Below the pieces are notes generated by a model that saw only the letters and a list, made by a program, of their open reading frames with translations, searched no databases and was not told where the DNA came from. A DNA stretch of 64,000 nucleotides from the NCBI GenBank assembly GCA_947488935.1, contig CANLBN010000003.1, forward strand, positions 62,001-126,000, read 5' to 3'. Origin of the DNA: an uncultured Pseudomonadales bacterium (GTDB taxonomy: Bacteria; Pseudomonadota; Gammaproteobacteria; Pseudomonadales; Cellvibrionaceae). The position numbers and the translations under genes were made by a program. This document shows positions 44,684 through 52,373 of this stretch, in pieces. Numbering within the stretch: the stretch's first letter is position 1; every line of letters starts with the position of its first letter.

Positions 44684-45739
44684 GTGAAAAAAGAAAAAAT
44701 AATAATGATCGATGGCTCCCAAGGTGAGGGTGGTGGTCAAATATTTAGAACATCGTTAACGCTAGCGATGTGTTTGGGTCAGGCTGTTTGTATCGAAAAT
44801 ATTCGTGCAGGCAGAGCTAAGCCTGGCTTGTTGCGACAGCATTTGGCCTGCCTAAAAGCAGCTAAAGAAATTTGTGGTGCCAGTGTCGAGGGGGAGGAGT
44901 TAGGTTCAAAAAAAGTGACCTTTATCCCGGGAGAAATTAAAGCGGGTAGTTATTGTTTCTCGGTCGGTACCGCGGGCAGTAGTACATTAATATTTCAAAC
45001 GATACTGATGCCATTGCTTTTTGCAAAAGATAAAAGTGAGATAACACTACAAGGTGGCACGCATAACGCAATGGCACCCAGCTTTGATTTTATTGAAAAG
45101 AGCTTTTTGCCACTGCTAAAAATAATGGGCGCTGATGTTGATGCCGCACTAGAAAGCTACGGGTTTTATCCAATAGGTGGCGGTAAGTGGTCTGCGACAA
45201 TTTATCCACTGGAAAAAATGCACTCATTAGAGCTTGTTGAGTGTAATGGTATTACTGAGCAAGGTGCGGAGGCTGTCTCTTGCAAAGTTCCGCACCATGT
45301 AACGGCGCGCGAGTTAAACCAAATAAAGAAGCGCTGTTGTTTTAGCGCTGAGAATTTGCAGCAGCGTTTTGTTGAATCTGTAGGGCCGGGCAATGTTGTG
45401 TCTATTTATGCAGCTATCTATGCGCCAGTGAAAACTCACAGTGCTGTTTTTGTAGCCTTTGGCGAAAGAAACGTCAGTGCTGAAAGAGTCGCTAACAAAG
45501 CGATTGACTTATTCGAAAAATTTCACAAAGCAGAGGTTCCTGTTTGCGAGTATCTGGCAGATCAGCTTTTACTGCCTATGGCGCTAGGTAGCGGTGGAGT
45601 GTATCGAACAACCGAGCCTTCGCAGCATTTGCTGAGTAATATTGATGTCATTCAACGCATCGCAAATATTGATATTGATCTTAGGCAAGTTAATGATTTG
45701 TCTTGGGAGGTTCGTGTTAATCAGAGGCTCTTTAAATAG
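44684..45739 (+). CDS. rtcA: RNA 3'-terminal phosphate cyclase
   Basis: Converts RNA 3'-phosphates to 2',3'-cyclic phosphates with ATP, the substrate form used by RtcB. About 351 residues. IDGSQGEGGGQIFRTSL at the N-terminus, HNAMAPSFDF, and LLPMALGSGG with the following EPSQHLLSN (adenylylated His) are all present. The start is ambiguous: a TTG at 44651 overlaps the preceding gene, ATG is at 44705; I choose the GTG at 44684 since it gives the length and N-terminus usual for RtcA. Confidence 0.93.
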   Translation: MKKEKIIMIDGSQGEGGGQIFRTSLTLAMCLGQAVCIENIRAGRAKPGLLRQHLACLKAAKEICGASVEGEELGSKKVTFIPGEIKAGSYCFSVGTAGSSTLIFQTILMPLLFAKDKSEITLQGGTHNAMAPSFDFIEKSFLPLLKIMGADVDAALESYGFYPIGGGKWSATIYPLEKMHSLELVECNGITEQGAEAVSCKVPHHVTARELNQIKKRCCFSAENLQQRFVESVGPGNVVSIYAAIYAPVKTHSAVFVAFGERNVSAERVANKAIDLFEKFHKAEVPVCEYLADQLLLPMALGSGGVYRTTEPSQHLLSNIDVIQRIANIDIDLRQVNDLSWEVRVNQRLFK

Positions 45740-45754
45740 AACAATAGAAAAAAT

Positions 45755-45783
45755 AACGTGATGAATGTGTTAACACGTTTTAT
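45755..45783 (+). terminator. Hairpin after rtcA
   Basis: The stem AACGTG/CACGTT, embedded in a GTGTTAACAC palindrome, is followed by TTTTATT. Moderate strength; it could end the rtcB-rtcA mRNA before the second tRNA-like RNA. Confidence 0.5.
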
Positions 45784-45974
45784 TAAATGCTTATCGCGAG
45801 TGTAGAGGTAAGTAACATATTTGGAGTGCTGATTAAAATCAGTATTCCATACCGATGTTTATTATATATTAGCGAAACAGCGGTTCTGGTTCTAACTGCC
45901 AGACTGGCGCAATCATGTTTCATGTTTTGTGTACCGATTCACTAATAGTGTAAGCAGCATGCTTTAGGGCATTA

Positions 45975-46049
45975 GTTTTTGTAGCTCATACGGGTAGAGC
46001 AGTCGAGAGCATCGACGGGTAGCAGGTTCGAGTCCTGCCTAAAACTCCA
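45975..46049 (+). ncRNA. tRNA-like RNA with altered anticodon arm
   Basis: A 75-base cloverleaf can be drawn. Acceptor GTTTTTG (45975-45981) pairs with CTAAAAC (46039-46045) with one U-U mismatch. D-arm GCTC-ATACGGGTA-GAGC carries the conserved GG. The anticodon-position stem GTCGA/TCGAC encloses only 5 bases, GAGCA. Variable GGGTA, T-arm GCAGG-TTCGAGT-CCTGC, then T and encoded CCA (46047-46049). Reading the arm as 4 bp gives a 7-base loop, but with G at position 33 instead of the invariant U. It therefore is not a normal decoding tRNA. It sits between rtcA and slipin. Confidence 0.7.
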
Positions 46050-46445
46050 TGGAAAACCGAAAGGTCGAGGTTCGAATCCTCATTGGTCTATTAAACCAAC
46101 TATAAAACAAGAGGCTCATAGTAACTCGATACTGTTATAGGTTGAGTTGCGCGACGCCAATGCCGTTAATAATGGGTTAATGTATTGCGTAGTTAATACA
46201 TGTTTATAGAGTTATAAATCACTAAAGATAATGCCTCATAGCTGGGGCGAAAGGGTGATTGAAATAGCTTTAGAGCCGCTGTATTTATCTATCCATTGTA
46301 TTCAAATTATTTACCTATATGGATGTAGGATATGCTGGTTTCTGCGTGCCTTTGGGGTATGCAGGAGCAAAAGCCAGTACACCGCATTGGTAGCAGGTGA
46401 GCCTCGCCATTATATTAATTGTAAGAAATAAAAAAGGAAATAATA
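46050..46445 (+). other. Non-coding stretch with a second T-arm-like hairpin
   Basis: Directly after the tRNA-like RNA there is a mini-hairpin ACC-GAAA-GGT (46056-46065), a T-arm-like GAGG-TTCGAAT-CCTC (46067-46081) without a following CCA, and a TTGGT/ACCAA hairpin (46083-46099). GGTAGCAGGT at 46389 echoes the T-arm region of the RNA above (46018). An open frame at 46231-46431 has no protein-like features. This may be a second RNA or 3' extension of the first. Confidence 0.4.
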
Positions 46446-47597
46446 ATGATTTTTTGGAAAACAATCGATGTTGCAGATCATGAGCGTGTATTGCTATATG
46501 TTCGTGATCAATTTAAAAGAGTACTAGGCCCTGGGCGACATTATGTGTCCACTTTAGAGGGAAAAGTACGTCAAGAAACCTACGATATAACAGCAGTTGT
46601 GTTTACACATGCTAAAGAAAGGTTTCTATTGTCGCATTATCAAGAGGAGCTTGAGCCTTATCTTGAGCAATTTAGTTTAAAAGATACCGAGGTAGGTTTA
46701 CTCTACCGAGATAACCGTTTAGTTGATGTGCTAGCACCGGGTAGCGTGTTTACCGCTTGGAAAGGTGTCGAAGATATTCGTGTTGATATTATTGATATCG
46801 ATAGTCAATATCAGCTTGATAGCACACTCGTTGGTCTTTTGGGTCGAGGTGTTAAAATTGGCCAAAGCCGAGAAATTGTTAACGCTATAGTCTATGCCGA
46901 AATTGCTGATGAGCATGTAGGTTTATTGCTAGTTAATGGCAAGTTGGAAAAAATATTGCCATCGGGTGCTTACGGTTTTTGGAAATATAACCGCTCTATT
47001 ATGGTTAAAACTATTGATTTACGTTTGCAGGCACTTGAGGTGAGCGGCCAAGAAATATTAACCAAAGATCGAGTAAGCTTACGTATTAATTTAACGGCGA
47101 GTTATACTATTAAAGATCCTAAAACTGTGTTTTCTAAAGTTAATGATTACGCCGGGTTTGTCTATCGCGAGTTACAGCTAAGCTTACGTGAGGCGGTGGG
47201 TGCACAATCATTGGATGCTTTGTTAGAGGATAAAGATTCTTTAAATACGGCTATCACTCATTGCACGAGAGAGAAGCTCGCCGAATACGGTATTCGATTA
47301 ATGGGTGTGGGCGTTAAAGATATCATCTTGCCGGGCGATATGAAGCAGATTCTTAATCGAGTGGTAGAGGCGCAAAAAGAGGCGGAGGCTAACTTGATTA
47401 AACGCCGCGAAGAAACTCAAGCTATGCGCTCCTTACACAATACCGCTAAAATGATGGAGAATAACTCCGTGCTATTGCGCTTAAAAGAGTTGGAGGCATT
47501 AGAGAGAGTCACTGGGCAAATTGGTAATATTTCTGTTTATGGTGGCCTTGATGGTGTTTTAAATGATTTAGTAAAATTGGCACCTAACAAATTGTAA
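46446..47597 (+). CDS. Slipin (SPFH/Band 7 protein) of the RNA-repair operon
   Basis: A 383-residue SPFH-domain protein. It lacks the N-terminal membrane helix of classical slipins but has the band-7 core: VIDLRLQALEVSGQEILTKDRVSLRINLTASYTI-type segment (near 197-230), followed by a long helical region and LPGDMKQILNRVVEAQKEAEANLIKRREET near 298-328. Slipins are recurrent partners of RtcB operons in bacteria; their role there is unresolved. AAAGGAAA lies eight bases before the ATG. A strong terminator follows. Confidence 0.88.
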   Translation: MIFWKTIDVADHERVLLYVRDQFKRVLGPGRHYVSTLEGKVRQETYDITAVVFTHAKERFLLSHYQEELEPYLEQFSLKDTEVGLLYRDNRLVDVLAPGSVFTAWKGVEDIRVDIIDIDSQYQLDSTLVGLLGRGVKIGQSREIVNAIVYAEIADEHVGLLLVNGKLEKILPSGAYGFWKYNRSIMVKTIDLRLQALEVSGQEILTKDRVSLRINLTASYTIKDPKTVFSKVNDYAGFVYRELQLSLREAVGAQSLDALLEDKDSLNTAITHCTREKLAEYGIRLMGVGVKDIILPGDMKQILNRVVEAQKEAEANLIKRREETQAMRSLHNTAKMMENNSVLLRLKELEALERVTGQIGNISVYGGLDGVLNDLVKLAPNKL

Positions 47598-47598
47598 T

Positions 47599-47637
47599 AA
47601 ATTAGCTACTACGAGTGTGGTGGCTAATTTATTTTTA
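47599..47637 (+). terminator. Strong terminator after slipin
   Basis: The 14-bp stem AAATTAGCTACTAC/GTGGTGGCTAATTT (two G-U pairs) with loop GAGT is followed by ATTTTT. It ends the rtcR-controlled first half of the island. Confidence 0.88.
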
Positions 47638-47654
47638 GTAAAACATTTAACGGA

Positions 47655-47683
47655 TTGACATAATGATTATAGATTGGTAAATT
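47655..47683 (+). promoter_or_regulatory. Candidate sigma-70 promoter for the HD-NTase-cca unit
   Basis: Consensus TTGACA (47655-47660), 17-base spacer, TAAATT (47678-47683). It lies after the slipin terminator and about 40 bases before the HD gene. A small hairpin CCGGT-ATAG-ACCGG (47703-47716) sits in the leader directly before the GTG start. Confidence 0.65.
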
Positions 47684-47723
47684 GCAAGCACATATCAGAC
47701 AGCCGGTATAGACCGGTCTCTTC

Positions 47724-48290
47724 GTGAAAGAAAATTTAAAAGTAATATCTCTAGATTCAAAAATTACTCAAACAGATAACTCGGCTGATAGTAACCTAGA
47801 TGTATCTTGTTGTAGTGCGCCAGATACTATTTATGATTACTTGCTTGTTTTACTCAATGATTTAGAGGGTGTATTGCAATCTGCAAAATATCATCCAGAA
47901 AAAGACACGCTATATCATTCGTTGCAGGTGTTTCAATGTGCTCTTGCTGAAACGAATGATCCAGAACTATTAGCTGCCGCATTATTTCATGATGTTGGTA
48001 AAGCAATTGATTATCCAAATCATGCAAAGGTTGGTGCAGACATTTTATCTGGCATACTCAGTGACCGAGTTTGTTGGCTCATTGAACATCATTTAGATTT
48101 ACTGGTATCTCCTAAATCTTGCCGACGCAAATATACCAATACGATTAAATTGACAGATCTAGAAAAGCTGCGTCGTTGGGATCTTGCCGGGCGCCAAGTA
48201 GATGTCAGTGTGATGAGTGTGTGCGATTCGCTCGATATACTTAAGCCTTATTTTATCGAGATTACCTCGTCTAATATTTTATCTCGTTAA
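47724..48290 (+). CDS. HD-domain phosphohydrolase-like protein
   Basis: A 188-residue protein with a compact HD domain: TLYHSLQVFQ (first His, near 76), ALFHDVGKA (HD pair, near 93-101), and WLIEHHLDL (near 117). HD proteins are metal-dependent phosphohydrolases; many act on nucleotides or cyclic phosphates. In an RNA-repair island, removal of 2',3'-cyclic or terminal phosphates is a plausible role (inference). The start is a GTG without a visible ribosome binding site, preceded by a hairpin. It is first in the second transcription unit. Confidence 0.8.
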   Translation: MKENLKVISLDSKITQTDNSADSNLDVSCCSAPDTIYDYLLVLLNDLEGVLQSAKYHPEKDTLYHSLQVFQCALAETNDPELLAAALFHDVGKAIDYPNHAKVGADILSGILSDRVCWLIEHHLDLLVSPKSCRRKYTNTIKLTDLEKLRRWDLAGRQVDVSVMSVCDSLDILKPYFIEITSSNILSR

Positions 48291-48351
48291 AATAGTCGCG
48301 TTTTTATTTGTTAAAAATTTTTAATCAATGGGGCGCTAGCCCCCTATTCAT

Positions 48352-49026
48352 ATGAAAAAAATCAAAGGATTTAAAGGTGATGTAAAAACTCGTCAACTCA
48401 TTACTCGCGAGGCTGCACGTTTAATGTATCAAGACAGTGTGTCTCAATACCACACGGCAAAGTATATGGCGGCGCGTAAAATACTTTCTGGGGGTGGGAA
48501 AAATATCCGTGTCAAAAACCCTTCTCACCTCCCTTCTAATGGTGAGATAAGTGAAGCAGTAGACGCATTGGCACAACTGCATGAAGGCGACTTCAGGTAT
48601 GCGCAATTATTCTCTATGAGAGTTGTTGCCCTTGAGTATATGCAACAATTAGAGGCGTTTTCTCCTAGGCTAATTGGCTCGGTTAGCACAGGGAGGATTA
48701 AAAAAACCAGTGACATTGATATCCATATATTTACAGATTCGATGGAAGAATTACGGCTCCGAATGGATACATTGGGCTGGCAATATGAAATAGCCGATAT
48801 AACTGTTTCGCAAAATGGTATTCTTAAGGTTTATAGTCATGTTTATATTAATTGCGAATACCCTATTGAGCTATCAGTGTACCCAAGGTACGACATCCGT
48901 GTCAGAACTCGAAGTAGTACAGACGGTAAACCTATTATTAGAATGACGGCGAATAAACTATTAGAATTAATCTTTAATGAACACGAAGAGCAATGGAGTC
49001 ACCATATTGAATTGGGGCTGGAGTAA
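48352..49026 (+). CDS. Nucleotidyltransferase (pol-beta fold)
   Basis: A 224-residue protein with the nucleotidyltransferase signature LIGSVSTGRIKKTSDIDIHIF near residues 102-122, i.e. GS plus a DxD metal pair. The N-terminal ~100 residues are helical and basic. It ends six bases before cca, so they are co-transcribed. A terminal transferase or RNA-ligase-associated role is likely from context; the exact substrate cannot be told. Confidence 0.8.
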   Translation: MKKIKGFKGDVKTRQLITREAARLMYQDSVSQYHTAKYMAARKILSGGGKNIRVKNPSHLPSNGEISEAVDALAQLHEGDFRYAQLFSMRVVALEYMQQLEAFSPRLIGSVSTGRIKKTSDIDIHIFTDSMEELRLRMDTLGWQYEIADITVSQNGILKVYSHVYINCEYPIELSVYPRYDIRVRTRSSTDGKPIIRMTANKLLELIFNEHEEQWSHHIELGLE

Positions 49027-49031
49027 TAATA

Positions 49032-50291
49032 ATGCAATCGGATGATATACAGGTTTATTTGGTTGGTGGCGCTGTCCGCGACGAACTATTAAATCGCCCG
49101 GTTTCGGATCGAGATTGGGTGGTGATTGGTGCAACGCCTGCGCAATTGCTAGAGCAGGGTTATCAGCAGATTGGTAATGACTTTCCTTGTTTTTTACACC
49201 CAACAACCAAGGATGAATATGCGCTAGCTCGTACCGAAAAAAAGTCTGGCAGTGGCTACACAGGTTTTGTTTGTGACTTTAGCCCGGATGTAACGCTCGA
49301 AGAAGATTTGTCTCGACGCGACCTTACTATTAACGCGATCGCTAAAGCGCCCAATGGCGAATACATTGACCCTTATCAAGGACGAGAGGACTTAAGCAAT
49401 CGAGTTTTACGGCATGTGTCCGATGCCTTCGCCGAAGATCCATTACGTGTGCTACGCGTTGCTCGCTTTGCTGCCCGCTATGCGGAGCTAGGTTTTACTG
49501 TGCACCCCAGTACATTAGCATTGATGAAGCAGTTGGTGGATTCAGGCGAGTTATCTGCACTAACGCCCGAGCGCGTTTGGAAGGAGATGTCTCGTGCACT
49601 AACCGAGCCTCGCCCTAGTGAGTTTTTTTGTGTGCTACGCGCCTGCGGAGCCTTAGCCGTTTTACTGCCCGAGGTGGATTGTCTATTTGGTGTTCCTCAG
49701 CCACCCGAGCATCATCCCGAAATTGATACGGGTGATCATGTGATGATGGTTGTGGATGCTGCCCGCGAGCAGTTCGATACCCTTATTGTTACCTGGGCGG
49801 CGTTAATGCACGATTTGGGCAAAGGTGTCACACCAAAAGAGGAGTGGCCCAAGCATATCTGTCACGAAATTAAAGGCGTGCCATTGGTCGAGGCTGTTTG
49901 CGAGCGCTACAAAGTCCCCAAAGATTTTCGCACCTTAGCCATGTTAGTATCAGAGCACCATCTGCGTTGCCATAAATTATTGGAGATGAAGGCTAAGTCG
50001 ATCCTGCGTTTGCTGGAGGTGCTAGATGCCTTTAGGCGGCCAGAGAGGGTCGAGCATTTTGCACAAGCCTGCGAAGCCGATGCCAGAGGACGATTAGGCC
50101 TAGAGAATAGAGATTATCCTCAATCAGTACTATTGGTTAAATGTAGCGAGATAGGAAAAAATATTAATATTAAGCCTTTGCTCGATAAGGGTTATCAAGG
50201 CTTGAAGCTGGCAGAGCAAATTCGTCGTGAGCGCCTAAGTGCGATTAGCGGTTTTATGGCCAATTACCGCAAAGAAGCCCTAGAGAAATAA
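49032..50291 (+). CDS. cca: Multifunctional CCA-adding enzyme
   Basis: Adds or repairs the 3'-terminal CCA of tRNA. The 419-residue protein shows the class II bacterial CCA enzyme order: YLVGGAVRDELLNR (GS/DxD nucleotide site with RDWVV), EDLSRRDLTINAIA, LRVLRVARFAARYAELGF, and an HD domain (LMHDLGKG near 264) with phosphohydrolase potential. This gene normally stands among housekeeping genes; here it lies inside the RNA-repair island, between nucleotidyltransferase genes, suggesting use in restoring cleaved tRNAs. It could be the only copy or an extra one. Confidence 0.95.
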   Translation: MQSDDIQVYLVGGAVRDELLNRPVSDRDWVVIGATPAQLLEQGYQQIGNDFPCFLHPTTKDEYALARTEKKSGSGYTGFVCDFSPDVTLEEDLSRRDLTINAIAKAPNGEYIDPYQGREDLSNRVLRHVSDAFAEDPLRVLRVARFAARYAELGFTVHPSTLALMKQLVDSGELSALTPERVWKEMSRALTEPRPSEFFCVLRACGALAVLLPEVDCLFGVPQPPEHHPEIDTGDHVMMVVDAAREQFDTLIVTWAALMHDLGKGVTPKEEWPKHICHEIKGVPLVEAVCERYKVPKDFRTLAMLVSEHHLRCHKLLEMKAKSILRLLEVLDAFRRPERVEHFAQACEADARGRLGLENRDYPQSVLLVKCSEIGKNINIKPLLDKGYQGLKLAEQIRRERLSAISGFMANYRKEALEK

Positions 50292-50295
50292 TAAA

Positions 50296-51198
50296 ATGAG
50301 CAGTAAAACTCAGCACTTAATTAAGCAAGGTTTACTTAAGTCACCCCCTAAATTTTTAGAAACTGGTGTGCAATACGAAGTGATAATGGGGTCTATTGCC
50401 TATGGTGTTGCTGAAGATCATTCCGATATGGATATTTATGGTTTTGCAATACCTCCTCGTGATTGGGTGTTTCCTCATTTAAGAGGTGATATTCCGGGTT
50501 TTGATGAGGCTGGTGTGCAATTTGAACAAATCCAGCAACACCATATGTTGGATAAGTCTGCGCAGGGCGGTAAAGGCCGTGAGTACGATTTAGTGGTCTA
50601 TTCGATTATTAAGTACTTTCGTCTACTGATGGATAATAATCCAAATATAATTGACTCCTTATTTGTGCCGCGAAACTGTGTGCTCTATAGCACAGCCGTT
50701 GGTGAAATGGTTCGTGAACGCCGACATATCTTTTTACACAAAGGTTGTTGGGCAAAGTTTAAAGGCTATGCGTATTCGCAAGTTCATAAAATGCGTACAA
50801 AGGTACCAGAAGGTGGCCGAAAAGCGATAATTGATAAGTTTGGGTATGATGTAAAATTTGCCTACCACGTTGTTCGCCTGCTAAACGAAGTAGAGCAAAT
50901 TCTTATCGAGAAAGATCTTGATCTAGCGCGTAACAAAGAGCAGCTAAAAGCGATACGCCGTGGCGAATGGTGTCAGCAAAAGGTTGAAGATTATTTTGCT
51001 GACAAAGAAAAACAGCTTGAAAAAATTTACCTAGAAAGTGATTTGCCTGCTTTACCCGATAAAGTAGCGATTAAAAAATTACTGCTAGAGTGCCTTGAAC
51101 ATCACTACGGCTCGTTGTCTGAATGCATTATTCAAGAAGATGAGGCGTTGGCAGCTCTTCGGAAAATAGAAGCGATAGTGCAAGACATTAAAAAATAG
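50296..51198 (+). CDS. RlaP-type nucleotidyltransferase (copy 1)
   Basis: A 300-residue member of the COG3541/PF10127 nucleotidyltransferase family. The catalytic segment is IMGSIAYGVAEDHSDMDIYGF near residues 30-50 (GS and DxD), followed by LVVYSIIKYFRLLMDNNPNIIDSL-type helices. This family was named RNA-ligase-associated protein because it clusters with RNA ligases. It is four bases after cca and co-oriented. Confidence 0.85.
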   Translation: MSSKTQHLIKQGLLKSPPKFLETGVQYEVIMGSIAYGVAEDHSDMDIYGFAIPPRDWVFPHLRGDIPGFDEAGVQFEQIQQHHMLDKSAQGGKGREYDLVVYSIIKYFRLLMDNNPNIIDSLFVPRNCVLYSTAVGEMVRERRHIFLHKGCWAKFKGYAYSQVHKMRTKVPEGGRKAIIDKFGYDVKFAYHVVRLLNEVEQILIEKDLDLARNKEQLKAIRRGEWCQQKVEDYFADKEKQLEKIYLESDLPALPDKVAIKKLLLECLEHHYGSLSECIIQEDEALAALRKIEAIVQDIKK

Positions 51199-51207
51199 GA
51201 CATATCA

Positions 51208-51975
51208 TTGTCTATGGATAAAAAAACAGAAATAAAACAGTTTCTAAAGGATATTGAACAAAAATATAGTATCCATATTATCTTAGCCATTGAGAGTGGT
51301 AGCCGTGCATGGGGATTCCCGTCTCAAGATAGTGATTTTGATATCAGGCTTATTTACCATCATCCTGAAAACTGGTATTTGAGTGCATTTAAAAAGCGTA
51401 ATGTCATTGAAAATATCTTTGACGGTGATCTCGATGCAGCAGGGTGGGATATCACTAAGTGTTTACAATTGCTTTACAAAAGCAATGCGCCTTTGTACGA
51501 ATGGTTACATTCTCCAATTGTTTATCAGCAAGATGAGGAAAAATTAAAACCATTAAAAGAGTTAGCGTTTAAAGCGTTTAATCCTAAATTGGCTTTTTAT
51601 CACTATATCTCTTTGGCAAAAAAGAAACTGCCCGATGAAAAAACTCAGTACAATTCGAAATCCTTTCTATATGCATTGCGGGCATTACTTTGTGCGCGCT
51701 GGATCGAAGATAAAAAGTCTATACCACCCGTTAAGTTTTCTATTTTAGTCGATACATATATTCTTGATAACACTATAAAAATTCAGCTGTCAGAGTTGTT
51801 GGCCAATAAGTTATTGCTATCCGAAAGCGATGGTGGCCAATTAAGTAATGAATTGTTTAGCTATGCCAACGATTTATATTTAGAATTAGAAAAATCAGAC
51901 GTTATAGCGAATAATTTTAAAACAATTACTGAATACGACAAAGTTCTTTTAAATATTATTAAAAAGAACACATAA
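51208..51975 (+). CDS. RlaP-type nucleotidyltransferase (copy 2)
   Basis: A 255-residue second member of the COG3541/PF10127 family: LAIESGSRAWGFPSQDSDFDIRLIY near residues 25-49, then the family's GWDITKCLQLLYKSNAPLYEWL. It is clearly different in sequence from copy 1. The start may be the TTG at 51208 (AGGA seven bases upstream) or the ATG at 51214. It closes the HD-NTase-cca unit. Confidence 0.85.
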   Translation: MSMDKKTEIKQFLKDIEQKYSIHIILAIESGSRAWGFPSQDSDFDIRLIYHHPENWYLSAFKKRNVIENIFDGDLDAAGWDITKCLQLLYKSNAPLYEWLHSPIVYQQDEEKLKPLKELAFKAFNPKLAFYHYISLAKKKLPDEKTQYNSKSFLYALRALLCARWIEDKKSIPPVKFSILVDTYILDNTIKIQLSELLANKLLLSESDGGQLSNELFSYANDLYLELEKSDVIANNFKTITEYDKVLLNIIKKNT

Positions 51976-52062
51976 AAATATTGATTAATTACTTTAATAC
52001 AATTATAGTGCGCACAGTTTTTACATGTCACCCTTTATCAAAATTTTACAGGAGGCTCCAAT

Positions 52063-52125
52063 ATGTTGTATTTAAATAAGCAAATCGCATTGTCGGGTTT
52101 GTCTGTATATTTCTTTTATAGCTAA
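52063..52125 (+). CDS. Possible 20-residue leader or membrane peptide
   Basis: A perfect AGGAGG (52050-52055), seven bases before an ATG, starts a 20-codon frame with hydrophobic, aromatic composition (IALSGLSVYFFYS). It lies in the 381-base gap before rtcB2. The spacing is ideal, which is unusual for chance, but there is no homology support. Confidence 0.35.
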   Translation: MLYLNKQIALSGLSVYFFYS

Positions 52126-52325
52126 CATATTTTTTAGCGCTATATCTATCTTTCAGGCAATCCCTATTAAGCACGCGCTCTAGTTTTGCGTTGCAAAGAC
52201 TCTGCGTAATTTTTTTGGCTAATCTCTTATTTGTCACGTGTTTGCGTGAATATAATTTGTGTTTTTGGCTATCACTTTGTGTCGCCTTTTATTTTAACTC
52301 GAAGAAAACTCGAGGAGGCGGTGTT

Positions 52326-52373
52326 GTGCCTAAAAAAAGAGTAAGTAGAAATTTATATGGACACTCATATTAA
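52326..52373 (+). CDS. Possible 15-residue leader peptide overlapping rtcB2
   Basis: The strongest ribosome binding site before rtcB2, AGGAGG at 52313-52318, is spaced seven bases from a GTG that opens a 15-codon basic frame (PKKRVSRNLYGHSY). The frame stops 17 bases inside rtcB2, whose own ATG lacks a good site. This suggests coupled re-initiation. An imperfect sigma-54-like TTGGCTATCACTTTGTG lies at 52265. Confidence 0.35.
   Translation: MPKKRVSRNLYGHSY

Noticed and set aside
46231..46431. A 66-codon open frame between the tRNA-like RNA and slipin.
   Set aside because: No ribosome binding site, odd composition, no homology signal. The region looks like structured or decayed RNA sequence.
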